From Clostridia bacterium (GTDB taxonomy: Bacteria > Bacillota > Clostridia > Oscillospirales > UBA644), in NCBI GenBank assembly GCA_017623595.1, contig JAGAOU010000037.1, positions 1 through 64,000 of the forward strand: a stretch of DNA of 64,000 nt, given 5' to 3'. The stretch's first letter is position 1. The number at the start of each line of letters is the position of its first letter. The translations under genes and the position numbers were made by a program. Of this stretch, positions 38,559 through 46,331 are shown one piece after another. The notes beneath the pieces were generated by a model. That model saw only the letters and a program-made list of their open reading frames with translations, was not told the DNA's origin and made no database searches.

Positions 38559-39152
38559 ATGAAACTGATTATTGCATCCAACAATGCCCATAAGATCCGC
38601 GAGATCAAGCAGATTTTAGGCTCCCGTTTTGAAGAGATTCTCTCTCTGCGGGAGGCGAAGATTGATCATGAAACCGTGGAGGATGGCACCACCTTTTTGG
38701 AAAATGCTCGCAAAAAGGCCACCGAGATCGCCGAGATCTCGGGGTGCTGTGCCCTTGCGGACGACAGCGGCATCTGTGCCCATGCCCTCAACAACGAGCC
38801 GGGAGTCTACTCCGCCCGTTATGCGGGGGGACACGGGGACGATGAGGCCAATAACCAACTGCTGATCAAAAATCTGCGGGACAAGGACGATCGCACCGCC
38901 CATTACGCCTGTGCCATTGTCCTCGCCTATCCCGACGGATCCATCCTCAGCGCGGAAGGGGAGATGCACGGGGAAGTGATCGACAACCCCCGCGGAGAAA
39001 ACGGCTTCGGCTATGATCCCATTTTCTTCCTTCCCGAGTATGGCATGACCTCTGCGGAAATCTCCCCCGAGGAGAAAAACCGCATCAGCCACCGCGCTAA
39101 GGCCCTCAACGCCCTCGTGGAAAAGCTCGACCGCGACGAAAGGGACAACTAA
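38559..39152 (+). CDS. rdgB: XTP/dITP diphosphatase (RdgB/HAM1)
   Basis: 197 residues. Motifs IIASNNAHKIREI at the start, ALADDSGICAHAL, ENGFGYDPIFFLPEYG and ISHRAKALNAL mark the HAM1 family. It hydrolyses ITP, XTP and their deoxy forms so they do not enter nucleic acids, a sensible tail gene for an IMP-making operon. It starts 5 bases after fhs and is followed by the operon terminator. Confidence 0.94.
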   Translation: MKLIIASNNAHKIREIKQILGSRFEEILSLREAKIDHETVEDGTTFLENARKKATEIAEISGCCALADDSGICAHALNNEPGVYSARYAGGHGDDEANNQLLIKNLRDKDDRTAHYACAIVLAYPDGSILSAEGEMHGEVIDNPRGENGFGYDPIFFLPEYGMTSAEISPEEKNRISHRAKALNALVEKLDRDERDN

Positions 39153-39163
39153 CAGAATACAAG

Positions 39164-39193
39164 AAAGGCGATCCTCTTTGAGGATCGCCTTTT
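39164..39193 (+). terminator. terminator of the purine operon
   Basis: Perfect stem AAAGGCGATCCTC / GAGGATCGCCTTT with a 3-base loop and T-rich tail, 12 bases after rdgB. Confidence 0.88.
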
Positions 39194-39208
39194 CATGGTT
39201 TTTGTCGG

Positions 39209-39230
39209 CCGCCGCAAGTGCTTGCGGCGG
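39209..39230 (-). terminator. hairpin, possible terminator for the minus-strand glycosidase-like gene
   Basis: Perfect 10-bp inverted repeat CCGCCGCAAG / CTTGCGGCGG; read on the minus strand it is followed within a few bases by AAAAA-type sequence rather than a T run, so termination strength is uncertain. Confidence 0.4.
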
Positions 39231-39305
39231 AATTTCGGGGTTCACTTTTCATCGTAAGAAAACCCCTTCCCCGGTCGCCAATATCTCATCTGCACTTACG
39301 CTGAT

Positions 39306-40556
39306 TTATCTTTCATCGATCTCAAGGCGGTAGATTTCCATCTGACCCGGTGCGAGCCAGGTGCCGGAAATGATATTTCCGTCTTCCGTGATGCGGTAAT
39401 TGGCGTCCCAATGGTCTGTGGCAACATCATGCTCGACACCGCCGAAGCAGATGCGCCAAATGCGCTTGACCGACGTGTTGAGGACAAGATGGAACATTCC
39501 GCTTTCCTTTTGATCGTTGTTGAGGATCGCTACGTATTCGTTGTCCTTTTCATCGGTAAAGCGGCTGATTACGCCGTGGAGTCCGTGGTCCGAGGTGAAA
39601 TGCTTGACGTATGTGTGAACGCCGTCCTCCCAGCTCTCCCAGCCGCCGTAAGCCCTGCCGAGATGCCAGCTTGCGCGGTGCGTCAGACGCATCATCAGCG
39701 CGCCGTAGGTTTTGTGGAAAAGACGAAGCTGACGGGAGAGCCAGGTCCAGGTTTCCGTCTTTTCACCAAGCTCGTTGACGGGCGCGTTGCGGTAGTTGAT
39801 ATGCGAGCGCATCATTCGGTAGTAGAACCAGATGATGCCCTTCGCTCCGTGGATGACGGAGGTGTAAAGCTGCCAGCGGATGTCGTCCTCGTTCGGACAG
39901 CGATAACGGAAATGACCAACCGAAAGGACGATGCTCCAGAAGGGTACGTTCATGACAGCCGCCGCTTCCGAAAAGACGCGCAGACTGTTGTAATAAGCGT
40001 CGACGCCCTCGCCGTTTCCGAAGGGGTTCATTTGCGTGTAGTTATCAAAGGAGATCAACGGAACGCCGAGGGAAGGAATCACTTCGTGCGTCCACTCGGT
40101 AAAGCTTTCGCATCCCCAAAGAGGCAGGTGAACGTGCCAACCGGGAAAATGATTGAGATAGGGGGTCAGGTGCGGGGCAAGCTCAAGCTGAATGGCGGCG
40201 GCTGCTTTAATGTCAGCGAAGCTGTCGTGACGGGGCTCGTCACCGAGGTGGAAGCCGAAAACCGCAGGATGGCTGCCAAAATCAGCAACCGCTTCGGCCA
40301 CCTTTGCGCGGTATCCCTCAGGATCGCTTGCGGCACCGTGCCAGGTTGTGCGGCTGTCGGAGAGGATGAGTCGGATGCCGTGGGCGTGGCATTCGTCGAG
40401 AAGTGCGAGGAGTTTTTTCTTGCGTTCGGGGTCGGGTGCGTAATGCGGAGCGACGGTCAAGGTCATTCCGCAAGCCGCCCAATCCGCAACATCGGACAGC
40501 GGAACGTCATCAATGGCTTGGGTACCCCAGAATCCCATGGGGAAAATTTCGTGCAT
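39306..40556 (-). CDS. TIM-barrel glycoside hydrolase-like protein
   Basis: 416 residues. Segments suggest a TIM barrel of a glycosidase: VFGFHLGDEPRHDSF with a probable acid Glu in GDEP near residue 108, a later strand VPLISFDNYTQMNP, and GAKGIIWFYYRMM, followed by a C-terminal beta-rich domain (ISRFTDEKDNEYVAILNND). No signal peptide. It resembles beta-galactosidase-like/GH42-type proteins, but I cannot assign a CAZy family. Start at 40556 has AAAGGAG 6 bases upstream. Codon use is a little different from its neighbours, with more CCG for proline. It has its own promoter. Confidence 0.6.
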   Translation of the reverse strand: MHEIFPMGFWGTQAIDDVPLSDVADWAACGMTLTVAPHYAPDPERKKKLLALLDECHAHGIRLILSDSRTTWHGAASDPEGYRAKVAEAVADFGSHPAVFGFHLGDEPRHDSFADIKAAAAIQLELAPHLTPYLNHFPGWHVHLPLWGCESFTEWTHEVIPSLGVPLISFDNYTQMNPFGNGEGVDAYYNSLRVFSEAAAVMNVPFWSIVLSVGHFRYRCPNEDDIRWQLYTSVIHGAKGIIWFYYRMMRSHINYRNAPVNELGEKTETWTWLSRQLRLFHKTYGALMMRLTHRASWHLGRAYGGWESWEDGVHTYVKHFTSDHGLHGVISRFTDEKDNEYVAILNNDQKESGMFHLVLNTSVKRIWRICFGGVEHDVATDHWDANYRITEDGNIISGTWLAPGQMEIYRLEIDER

Positions 40557-40626
40557 AATTTTGCTCCTTTCTGTCGGGCTTCTCCCGAGTTCACTTGAAT
40601 TTCCGATAGAGGAATGATTTGCCTCC

Positions 40627-40655
40627 ATTCTATCATATTTTTTAGGATTTGTCAA
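40627..40655 (-). promoter_or_regulatory. promoter for the TIM-barrel glycosidase-like gene
   Basis: On the minus strand TTGACA, 17 bases, TAGAAT, about 70 bases upstream of the start. Confidence 0.7.
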
Positions 40656-40677
40656 TATCTGCCATTGAAAAATATCT

Positions 40678-40768
40678 CAAACACCGTAGCTTTATTTCCC
40701 GCCGTGGATCGGGAATACTGTGCCGACCTTGTCCTCCCGTCGGGGTCGTCAAGGTGTTTGTTTTTTTT
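40678..40768 (+). ncRNA. candidate structured RNA ending in an intrinsic terminator
   Basis: In the 367-base gap between the glycosidase-like gene and the metal regulator. CAAACACC (40678-40685) pairs with GGTGTTTG (40753-40760) and is followed by eight T. Inside are two hairpins: TTCCCG/CGGGAA (40696-40715, 8-base loop) and CGACC/GGTCG (40724-40748; alternative CCGAC/GTCGG). This three-way junction plus terminator looks like a small RNA or a leader element. No coding frame or clear own promoter was found, and it matches no riboswitch class I can recall with confidence. Confidence 0.4.
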
Positions 40769-40833
40769 CTGTCATAGGTAGGATCAACGTTTATTCATCA
40801 TCGTTTCGTAGTTCATGCTTTTTTTGTGACAAA

Positions 40834-40855
40834 CAATTGAACACTTGCTCAAATG
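40834..40855 (+). promoter_or_regulatory. upstream operator for the ArsR/SmtB regulator
   Basis: CAATTGAACA-CTTGCTCAAATG, an imperfect palindrome (TGAAC/GCTCA) lying just before the -35 box. It is nearly identical to the site at 40889-40910 and matches the TGAA-N6-TTCA style of ArsR/SmtB operators. Confidence 0.65.
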
Positions 40856-40857
40856 TA

Positions 40858-40886
40858 TTGACAAATCTTGTCGAGGTGTGTATAAT
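40858..40886 (+). promoter_or_regulatory. consensus promoter of the metal-resistance operon
   Basis: TTGACA, 17 bases, TATAAT, perfect hexamers, flanked on both sides by ArsR-type palindromes. Confidence 0.9.
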
Positions 40887-40888
40887 AA

Positions 40889-40910
40889 CAATTGAACAAT
40901 CATTCAAATG
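40889..40910 (+). promoter_or_regulatory. downstream operator for the ArsR/SmtB regulator
   Basis: CAATTGAACA-ATCATTCAAATG with TGAA-N6-TTCA symmetry, just downstream of the -10 box. A bound repressor here would cover the transcription start. Confidence 0.7.
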
Positions 40911-40923
40911 AAAGGAGACTTTT

Positions 40924-41295
40924 ATGTCGGAACACATTCACGATTGCCATGAGGAAACCTGCGAATATATGCACGTTCACCCCGAGTTGATTGAAAAGGT
41001 GAAGGAGAATATGCCGCCCGAGGAGACCTTGTATGATCTGGCGGAGCTTTACAAAGTCTTCGGGGATTCCACCCGTATCAAGATCCTTTATGTTCTGTTT
41101 GAGGCGGAGGTCTGTGTGTGTGACCTGGCCCAATGCCTGAATATGACCACCTCAGCCATCTCCCATCAGCTGCGGGTGTTGAAGCAGTCCCGCCTGGTCA
41201 AATGCCGTCGGGAAGGGAAGACCGTCTTTTATTCTCTGGCCGATGACCATGTCCGTACCATTATTGATCAAGGTATGAACCATATTGAAGAATAA
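40924..41295 (+). CDS. ArsR/SmtB-family metal-sensing repressor (CadC/ZiaR-like)
   Basis: 123 residues with a winged helix-turn-helix (CDLAQCLNMTTSAISHQLRVLKQSRLVKCRREGKTVFYSL). Two metal sites can be read. The alpha-3N type has Cys8, Cys13 and Cys64-Val-Cys66 (EVCVCDLA), as in CadC. The alpha-5 type has Asp107, His109, His120 and Glu123, as in SmtB. This points to Cd/Pb/Zn sensing. It should bind the two palindromes flanking the promoter and dissociate when metal binds. First gene of the operon with the HMA protein and P-type ATPase. Confidence 0.92.
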   Translation: MSEHIHDCHEETCEYMHVHPELIEKVKENMPPEETLYDLAELYKVFGDSTRIKILYVLFEAEVCVCDLAQCLNMTTSAISHQLRVLKQSRLVKCRREGKTVFYSLADDHVRTIIDQGMNHIEE

Positions 41296-41316
41296 TTTAC
41301 ATGGGAGTAATGTATT

Positions 41317-41535
41317 ATGAAAAAGACCTTTCGCATCGAAAATCTCTGTTGCGCCAACTGTGCCCGCAAAATCGAAGAGGGAATCAAAAAAATTCCCGGC
41401 GTCATTGACGCAAAAATTGTCTTTATGACCATGAAACTGAATCTTGAGGTGGAGGACGGCATGCTGGAATCGGTGCTCATCGAGGCGAAGAAAATCGCCA
41501 AGAAGGTTGAGCCCGATTGCGAGATTCCGGCATGA
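41317..41535 (+). CDS. heavy-metal-associated (HMA) domain protein
   Basis: 72 residues forming a single ferredoxin-like HMA domain with the metal-binding CxxC at Cys12-Ala-Asn-Cys15 (NLCCANCARKIEEGI). It probably hands metal to the ATPase encoded next, with which it overlaps by four bases (ATGA). In most CadA/ZntA pumps this domain is fused to the ATPase N-terminus; here it is a separate protein. Confidence 0.9.
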   Translation: MKKTFRIENLCCANCARKIEEGIKKIPGVIDAKIVFMTMKLNLEVEDGMLESVLIEAKKIAKKVEPDCEIPA

Positions 41536-43364
41536 CCCGCCGTCAAAAACGGGATCTGATCCGCATCCTTGCGGCAGGCGCATTCTTTGCCGTCGCCTTC
41601 TTCCTGCCCCTGTCGGGATGGTGGCGGGCGATTCCCTTTGCGATTCCCTATCTCATCGTCGGGTTTCCCGTGCTGAAATCCGCTTTTTTGTCTTTGATTC
41701 ACGGACAATGGATGAACGAGACCTTTCTTATGACCGTGGCTTCCTTGGGCGCTTTTGTGCTGGGCGAATTTGCGGAAGGCGTGGCGGTGATGCTTTTCTC
41801 CGCCGTGGGGGAACTTTTTGAGAGTTATGCCGTGGGCAAAAGCCGCAATTCCGTGGCGGAGCTGATGACCCTATGTCCCGATGAAGCCACCGTTTTGCGG
41901 AATGGAGCGTGGATTACGGTGTCTCCCGATGAAATTGCCGTGGGAGAGACCATCCGTGTACTTCCGGGGGAAAAAATCCCCTTGGATGGCGTTGTTATGG
42001 AGGGGGCTTCCTCTCTCGATACCCGTTCTCTGACGGGAGAATCCCTGCCGCGGGATATTGCCGTGGGAGATCCTGCCATCAGCGGTTGTGTGAATCTCTC
42101 CGGGGTTCTGATGCTTCGGGTGGAAAAGGAATTCGGGGAGAGCACGGCCTCCAAAATCCTTGCCTTGGTGGAGGATGCCACCGCAAATCGGGCAAAAACC
42201 GAGACCTTTGTGGCCTCCTTCGCCCGTTGGTATACTCCTCTTGTGCTGATCCTTGCCCTGTTTGTGGGGATTGTGCCGCCTTTGGTGCTGGGTGGTTGGT
42301 CGGAATGGATCTATCGTGCGCTGGAATTTTTGGTGGTTTCTTGCCCCTGTGCGGTGGTGATTTCGGTTCCTCTGACCTATTTCGGGGGAATCGGCGGCGC
42401 CTCCCGCAAAGGGATTCTGATTAAGGGCTCCGACCGTCTGGAGGCTCTTGCCCATGCGGATACGGTGGTTTTCGATAAAACGGGAACCTTGACCCGTGGT
42501 GTGTTCGAGGTGACCGATGTTCGGGGAGAAGACCCGGAGCATGTGTTGGAAATCGCCGCACTCTGCGAGCAGTTTTCCAATCATCCCATCGCCCGATCTC
42601 TGCGGGAGGGGTGGAAGGGAGAACTGTCCGAAGAACGTGTTTCCGCCTTTGAGGAGACGGCAGGCTTCGGTGTCAGTGCTGTAGTGGACGGACAACGGTA
42701 TTCTGTGGGAAATGATCGCTGGATGCGGATGCAAGGCTTTGTTCCCATGGATACGGAAACCGTGGGGACACATATTTTTGTTGCCGATGCCCACCGCTGC
42801 TTTGGTGTGGTCACCATTGCCGACCGTTTGAAGGAAAATGCCGTGGAGGCCCTGCGCTCCCTGCGTGTCTTGGGAGTGCGCCGTACGGTGATGCTGACGG
42901 GGGATTCACACCGTGCCGCCGCAGGAGTGGCAGAAGAATGTGGTGTGGATTCCTATAAAGCCGACCTTCTCCCCGCAGATAAGGTTCTTGCGCTGAAGGA
43001 GGTTTCCGACGGGGCAAAGGGGACGGTTGTGTTTGTGGGCGACGGTATGAACGATGCTCCCGTCCTGGCTTCGGCGGATGTGGGGGTTGCCATGGGGGCT
43101 ATGGGCTCCGATGCTGCCATTGAAGCCGCCGATGTGGTTTTGATGCATGACGACCTTTCCGCTCTTCCCGTTGCGGTGGGGGTTGCTCGGAAAACACGGA
43201 GCATTGTTCTTCAGAATCTGGTCTTCTCCATCGGGATCAAAATCCTTGTTATGATCCTCTGCGCCACCGGTGTGGCCAACATGTGGTACGCCGTTTTTGC
43301 CGATGTGGGGGTTTCTGTACTGGCAATTCTTAATGCCATGCGCGCATTATCGAAAAAAAGTTGA
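41532..43364 (+). CDS. P1B-type heavy-metal ATPase (CadA/ZntA-like)
   Basis: 610 residues, shorter than fused CadA because the HMA domain is separate. Start at the ATG overlapping the HMA stop. Motifs in order: LTGES (actuator), SCPCAVVIS with the metal-site Cys271-Pro-Cys273, phosphorylated Asp315 in FDKTGTLTRG, HPIA (nucleotide-binding) and GDGMNDAPVLASADVGVAMG. CPC plus the C-terminal helices is typical of Zn/Cd/Pb exporters. It exports metal across the cytoplasmic membrane using ATP and is controlled by the ArsR-type repressor two genes upstream. Confidence 0.93.
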   Translation: MTRRQKRDLIRILAAGAFFAVAFFLPLSGWWRAIPFAIPYLIVGFPVLKSAFLSLIHGQWMNETFLMTVASLGAFVLGEFAEGVAVMLFSAVGELFESYAVGKSRNSVAELMTLCPDEATVLRNGAWITVSPDEIAVGETIRVLPGEKIPLDGVVMEGASSLDTRSLTGESLPRDIAVGDPAISGCVNLSGVLMLRVEKEFGESTASKILALVEDATANRAKTETFVASFARWYTPLVLILALFVGIVPPLVLGGWSEWIYRALEFLVVSCPCAVVISVPLTYFGGIGGASRKGILIKGSDRLEALAHADTVVFDKTGTLTRGVFEVTDVRGEDPEHVLEIAALCEQFSNHPIARSLREGWKGELSEERVSAFEETAGFGVSAVVDGQRYSVGNDRWMRMQGFVPMDTETVGTHIFVADAHRCFGVVTIADRLKENAVEALRSLRVLGVRRTVMLTGDSHRAAAGVAEECGVDSYKADLLPADKVLALKEVSDGAKGTVVFVGDGMNDAPVLASADVGVAMGAMGSDAAIEAADVVLMHDDLSALPVAVGVARKTRSIVLQNLVFSIGIKILVMILCATGVANMWYAVFADVGVSVLAILNAMRALSKKS

Positions 43365-43382
43365 TATTTTTGCCTTTCCCCG

Positions 43383-43411
43383 TTGACAAACGGGGAATTG
43401 TGCGGTATAAT
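43383..43411 (+). promoter_or_regulatory. consensus promoter of galT
   Basis: TTGACA, 17 bases, TATAAT. A perfect palindrome CCCCGTT-GACA-AACGGGG (43378-43395) overlaps the -35 box and could be an operator or the terminator stem of the preceding ATPase gene. Confidence 0.87.
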
Positions 43412-43444
43412 AGAGACGTAAGTTTATAAAGGGGAGTAAAACCA

Positions 43445-44944
43445 ATGATACAGACCAACCTCAAACAATTGGTGGAGTATGCAAAGGCCTATTGCATGCT
43501 TCCGAAAGCAGATGAATACTACACCTTCAACCGTCTCCTGCTTCTTTTGAATCTGGACGATTGCGGTGCCGACGAACCTATTCCTTCCGTGGAAGGTATG
43601 ACCGGTCCCGATGCGGTTCTGGAGCCGATTCTTGCCTATGCCGTGGAAAAGGGCATCATTGACGAAGGACAGACCGAGGCCTTCTCCTCCCGTTTGATGG
43701 ACACCGTTTCCCTGCGACCCTCTCAGGTGCAGGCCGTCTTCGAGGAGAAAAAGGCTTCCCTCGGATTGAAGGCCGCCACAGACTGGTTCCATGATTATTG
43801 CGAAAAGACCGATTACGTCAAGCGCTCCGCCATCGAAAAGAACCTGCGCTGGGATGCAAAGGGCGAAAAGGCCGACCTGGTCATCACCGTCAACCTTTCC
43901 AAGCCCGAGGTGGACAATAAAAAATCCGCCGCCATGCTTCATAAAAAGCCCTCAGGCTACCCCTCCTGCGTGATCTGCCGTCAGAACGAAGGCTTTACGG
44001 GACACGGCACCGTTCGCGATACCCTGCGCACCATCGATGTAACGCTGGACGGAACCCCCTTCTTCTGGCAGTTCTCTCCCTATGCATACTATTATCAGCA
44101 TGCCATCATCATCAATACCGAACATACTCCCATGATTGTTAATACCACCGCCCTGCGCCGTCTGATGGATTTTGTGGATCAGTATCCTCATTATTTCATC
44201 GGCAGCAACGCGGCTCTGCCCCGCATCGGCGGCTCTCTGTTGGTTCATGATCACTATCAGGGCGGTCTGGAGCAGATGCCCATGCACCGTGCCGACTATC
44301 GTACCGTCCTCTCTGCCCCCGATGCGAAGGTGAAGGTGGGCATTCTCGAATGGTATAACAGCGTTGTCCGCTTTGAGTCCGACGATCGTGAGGCCATTCT
44401 CGCCACCGCCGCCCGCATGATCGAGGCTTGGAAGGATTATAACAATGCCGCGCTGGGGATTCTTTCCGAATCCGCAGGGGAGAAGCATAACTCCTGTTCT
44501 CCCGTGGTTCGCCGCACCGAAACGGGCTATATCATTGATCTGATTCTGAGAAATAACCGCACCGACGAGACCTATCCCGACGGCATTTTCCACGCCCATC
44601 CCGAATACCACAACATCAAGAAGGAAAGCATCGGTTTGATCGAGGCCATGGGGCTTTATATTCTCCCCGCCCGCCTCAACCGCCAGCTTTTCAAGGAAGC
44701 CGCCGCCTATCTTTGCGGCAAGCCCTATGACGGAGATGCTTTGGCCGAGGATATGCAGGTCCACCGTGAGATGATCGAGCTGCTTCTTTCCCGCCATGGT
44801 AATTCCCTGACCCCCGAAGAGGCCGAAGCCGCCGTCCGCAGCCGTATCAACGAGGTCTGCGATGCTATTCTGAAAAACACCGCCGTCTTCGACGAAAATA
44901 CCGGCAGTGAAGTCTTCCGCGCCTTCGTTGTCTCTTGCCTGTAA
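43445..44944 (+). CDS. galT: UDP-glucose--hexose-1-phosphate uridylyltransferase, Firmicutes type
   Basis: 499 residues. The sequence matches the long GalT family typical of Lactobacillus/Clostridia (opening LKQLVEYAKAYCMLPKADEYYTFNRLL; KPSGYPSCVICRQNEGFTGHGTVRDTLR; GSNAALPRIGGSLLVHDHYQGG) rather than the short E. coli type. It exchanges UMP between UDP-glucose and galactose 1-phosphate in the Leloir pathway. galK and galE are not in the window, and galT sits alone behind its own promoter and terminator. It complements the GH2 beta-galactosidase at 13-16 kb. Confidence 0.93.
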   Translation: MIQTNLKQLVEYAKAYCMLPKADEYYTFNRLLLLLNLDDCGADEPIPSVEGMTGPDAVLEPILAYAVEKGIIDEGQTEAFSSRLMDTVSLRPSQVQAVFEEKKASLGLKAATDWFHDYCEKTDYVKRSAIEKNLRWDAKGEKADLVITVNLSKPEVDNKKSAAMLHKKPSGYPSCVICRQNEGFTGHGTVRDTLRTIDVTLDGTPFFWQFSPYAYYYQHAIIINTEHTPMIVNTTALRRLMDFVDQYPHYFIGSNAALPRIGGSLLVHDHYQGGLEQMPMHRADYRTVLSAPDAKVKVGILEWYNSVVRFESDDREAILATAARMIEAWKDYNNAALGILSESAGEKHNSCSPVVRRTETGYIIDLILRNNRTDETYPDGIFHAHPEYHNIKKESIGLIEAMGLYILPARLNRQLFKEAAAYLCGKPYDGDALAEDMQVHREMIELLLSRHGNSLTPEEAEAAVRSRINEVCDAILKNTAVFDENTGSEVFRAFVVSCL

Positions 44945-44963
44945 CATTTAAATTTACATTTAC

Positions 44964-45000
44964 CTCGTCCCTCGGATCCTTCCGAGGGACGAGCTTTTTT
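44964..45000 (+). terminator. terminator of galT
   Basis: Stem CTCGTCCCTCGG / CCGAGGGACGAG with a 6-base loop, then CTTTTTT. Confidence 0.88.
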
Positions 45001-45051
45001 AAAGTTGTTTTTCGGGTATTTTTTTGTTTTCGTCGGTTTGCATTTTAGGGG

Positions 45052-45080
45052 TTGCTTTTTTTGTAAAAATATGGTATACT
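45052..45080 (+). promoter_or_regulatory. promoter for the CpXC protein and mnmM
   Basis: TTGCTT, 17 bases, TATACT, 33 bases before the CpXC gene start. Confidence 0.6.
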
Positions 45081-45112
45081 AATAAGGTACGAAAAATGGA
45101 AGGGGTGTTTGT

Positions 45113-45745
45113 ATGCGTTCCGAACGCAGACCCATGACCTGCCGCCATTGCGGAAAAGAATTTACCGCCCGTGTGATTTTGCAGGTGGATTACGGCCGTC
45201 CCGAGGATCGGGAAGCCAATCTGACCGACGGAAGTCTGTTTGCCTACCGTTGTCCTCATTGCGGGGAGGAGATGCATTTTAATCATTATCTTCTCTGGGT
45301 GGACGAAGGACATACCGTGGCGGTGTGCAATATCACCTGTGAGGAAGAGAAGAAGGCTGTGGACGAGGCCCTTTCTGCCCTTGTTGCTTTTGGGAAGGAT
45401 TCCCGAATCCGTCGCCGATTTGTTTCTTCCCCCGCCCGTCTGTGCGAAAAGGCGCAGATCTTTTCTCAGGGGCTGGACGATCGGACGGTGGAGGTCATTA
45501 AGCTTTATATGGCCGAGGAGGTGCGGCGGGCCCATCCTCAAAAAACGGTCACCGATGCGTTGTTTTTCCCCGATAACGAAGATTTTGGAATTTTGTTCCT
45601 CTGTCCCGACGGCAATTTGTCTGTCAAGGTGACACGGGAACAGTTTGATGCGGTTTGTTCCCGATTTGCCTTTTCCGAACCCTCCCCCGAGGTGGTTGAC
45701 GGAGCCTGGGCCATTGCTTATCTGACGGGTGGCAAATCATGCTGA
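45113..45745 (+). CDS. CpXC-domain protein
   Basis: 210 residues. Two zinc-type cysteine pairs, CRHCG near residue 10 and CPHCG near residue 47, followed by MHFNHYLLWVDEGH; this arrangement fits the CpXC domain (PF14353) of unknown role. The remainder is alpha/beta without further motifs. It overlaps mnmM by 7 bases, so the two are translationally coupled. The function is not known. Confidence 0.7.
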   Translation: MRSERRPMTCRHCGKEFTARVILQVDYGRPEDREANLTDGSLFAYRCPHCGEEMHFNHYLLWVDEGHTVAVCNITCEEEKKAVDEALSALVAFGKDSRIRRRFVSSPARLCEKAQIFSQGLDDRTVEVIKLYMAEEVRRAHPQKTVTDALFFPDNEDFGILFLCPDGNLSVKVTREQFDAVCSRFAFSEPSPEVVDGAWAIAYLTGGKSC

Positions 45746-46293
45746 ATCTGCGAGAAACCGAAAAAGCATTCCTTGCGACCCATGTTTTTGAGGGATGTGT
45801 TGCGGTGGATTTCACCATGGGAAACGGAAACGATACCCTTTGGCTTTCCCACAGAGCGGGTCAAAAGGGCAGGGTATATGCCTTTGATATTCAGCCCGAA
45901 GCGGTGGCTCGCACGGCGGAACGGATGAAGCTGGAGGCGCCTTTTGAAAACTATCGGCTGATCTGTGCTTCCCATCATACCGCATCGGATTACGTTTCCG
46001 AGCCCATTGATGTGGGTATTTTTAATCTGGGTTTTCTGCCCGGAGGAGATAAGGGAATCACCACTCTGCGGCAGACCACTCTGCCCGCCGTTCGCTGGGC
46101 GCTGTCTTCGCTGGCATCCAAGGGAGCGCTTTTGATCGCCGTTTATCCCGGACATGAGGAAGGGCGCCTGGAAGGGGAGATGCTGCAGGAGGAACTGTCC
46201 GCATTGCCCCCGAAGCAATACAGTGTCAGCTGCCTTCGCATTGTCAATGCTCCCGATTGCCCTTTCTTCTATCTCATTGAGAAAAACAAATAA
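45739..46293 (+). CDS. mnmM: tRNA 5-aminomethyl-2-thiouridine methyltransferase MnmM (YtqB-like)
   Basis: 184 residues, a class I SAM-dependent methyltransferase. SAM-binding motif VDFTMGNGNDTLWL (residues about 23-36), AFDIQPEAV, and the family-specific FNLGFLPGGDKGITT mark YtqB-type proteins. Established work assigns Bacillus YtqB as MnmM, which methylates nm5s2U34 to mnm5s2U in tRNAs. Size and motifs fit. It overlaps the CpXC gene and is followed by a bidirectional terminator. Confidence 0.85.
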   Translation: MLNLRETEKAFLATHVFEGCVAVDFTMGNGNDTLWLSHRAGQKGRVYAFDIQPEAVARTAERMKLEAPFENYRLICASHHTASDYVSEPIDVGIFNLGFLPGGDKGITTLRQTTLPAVRWALSSLASKGALLIAVYPGHEEGRLEGEMLQEELSALPPKQYSVSCLRIVNAPDCPFFYLIEKNK

Positions 46294-46300
46294 TCCCAAA

Positions 46301-46331
46301 AAAAAAGCGCTTGCCGGGCAAGCGCTTTTTT
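46301..46331 (+). terminator. bidirectional terminator between mnmM and the AraC gene
   Basis: Perfect 14-bp stem AAAAAAGCGCTTGC / GCAAGCGCTTTTTT with a 3-base loop; T runs on either strand let it stop both convergent genes. Confidence 0.92.

Noticed and set aside
40678-40768. Identity of the structured element as a NiCo (czcD-type) riboswitch
   Set aside because: The location near metal genes is tempting, but the conserved NiCo core is not visible, the stem count differs and the element lies upstream of the operon promoter.
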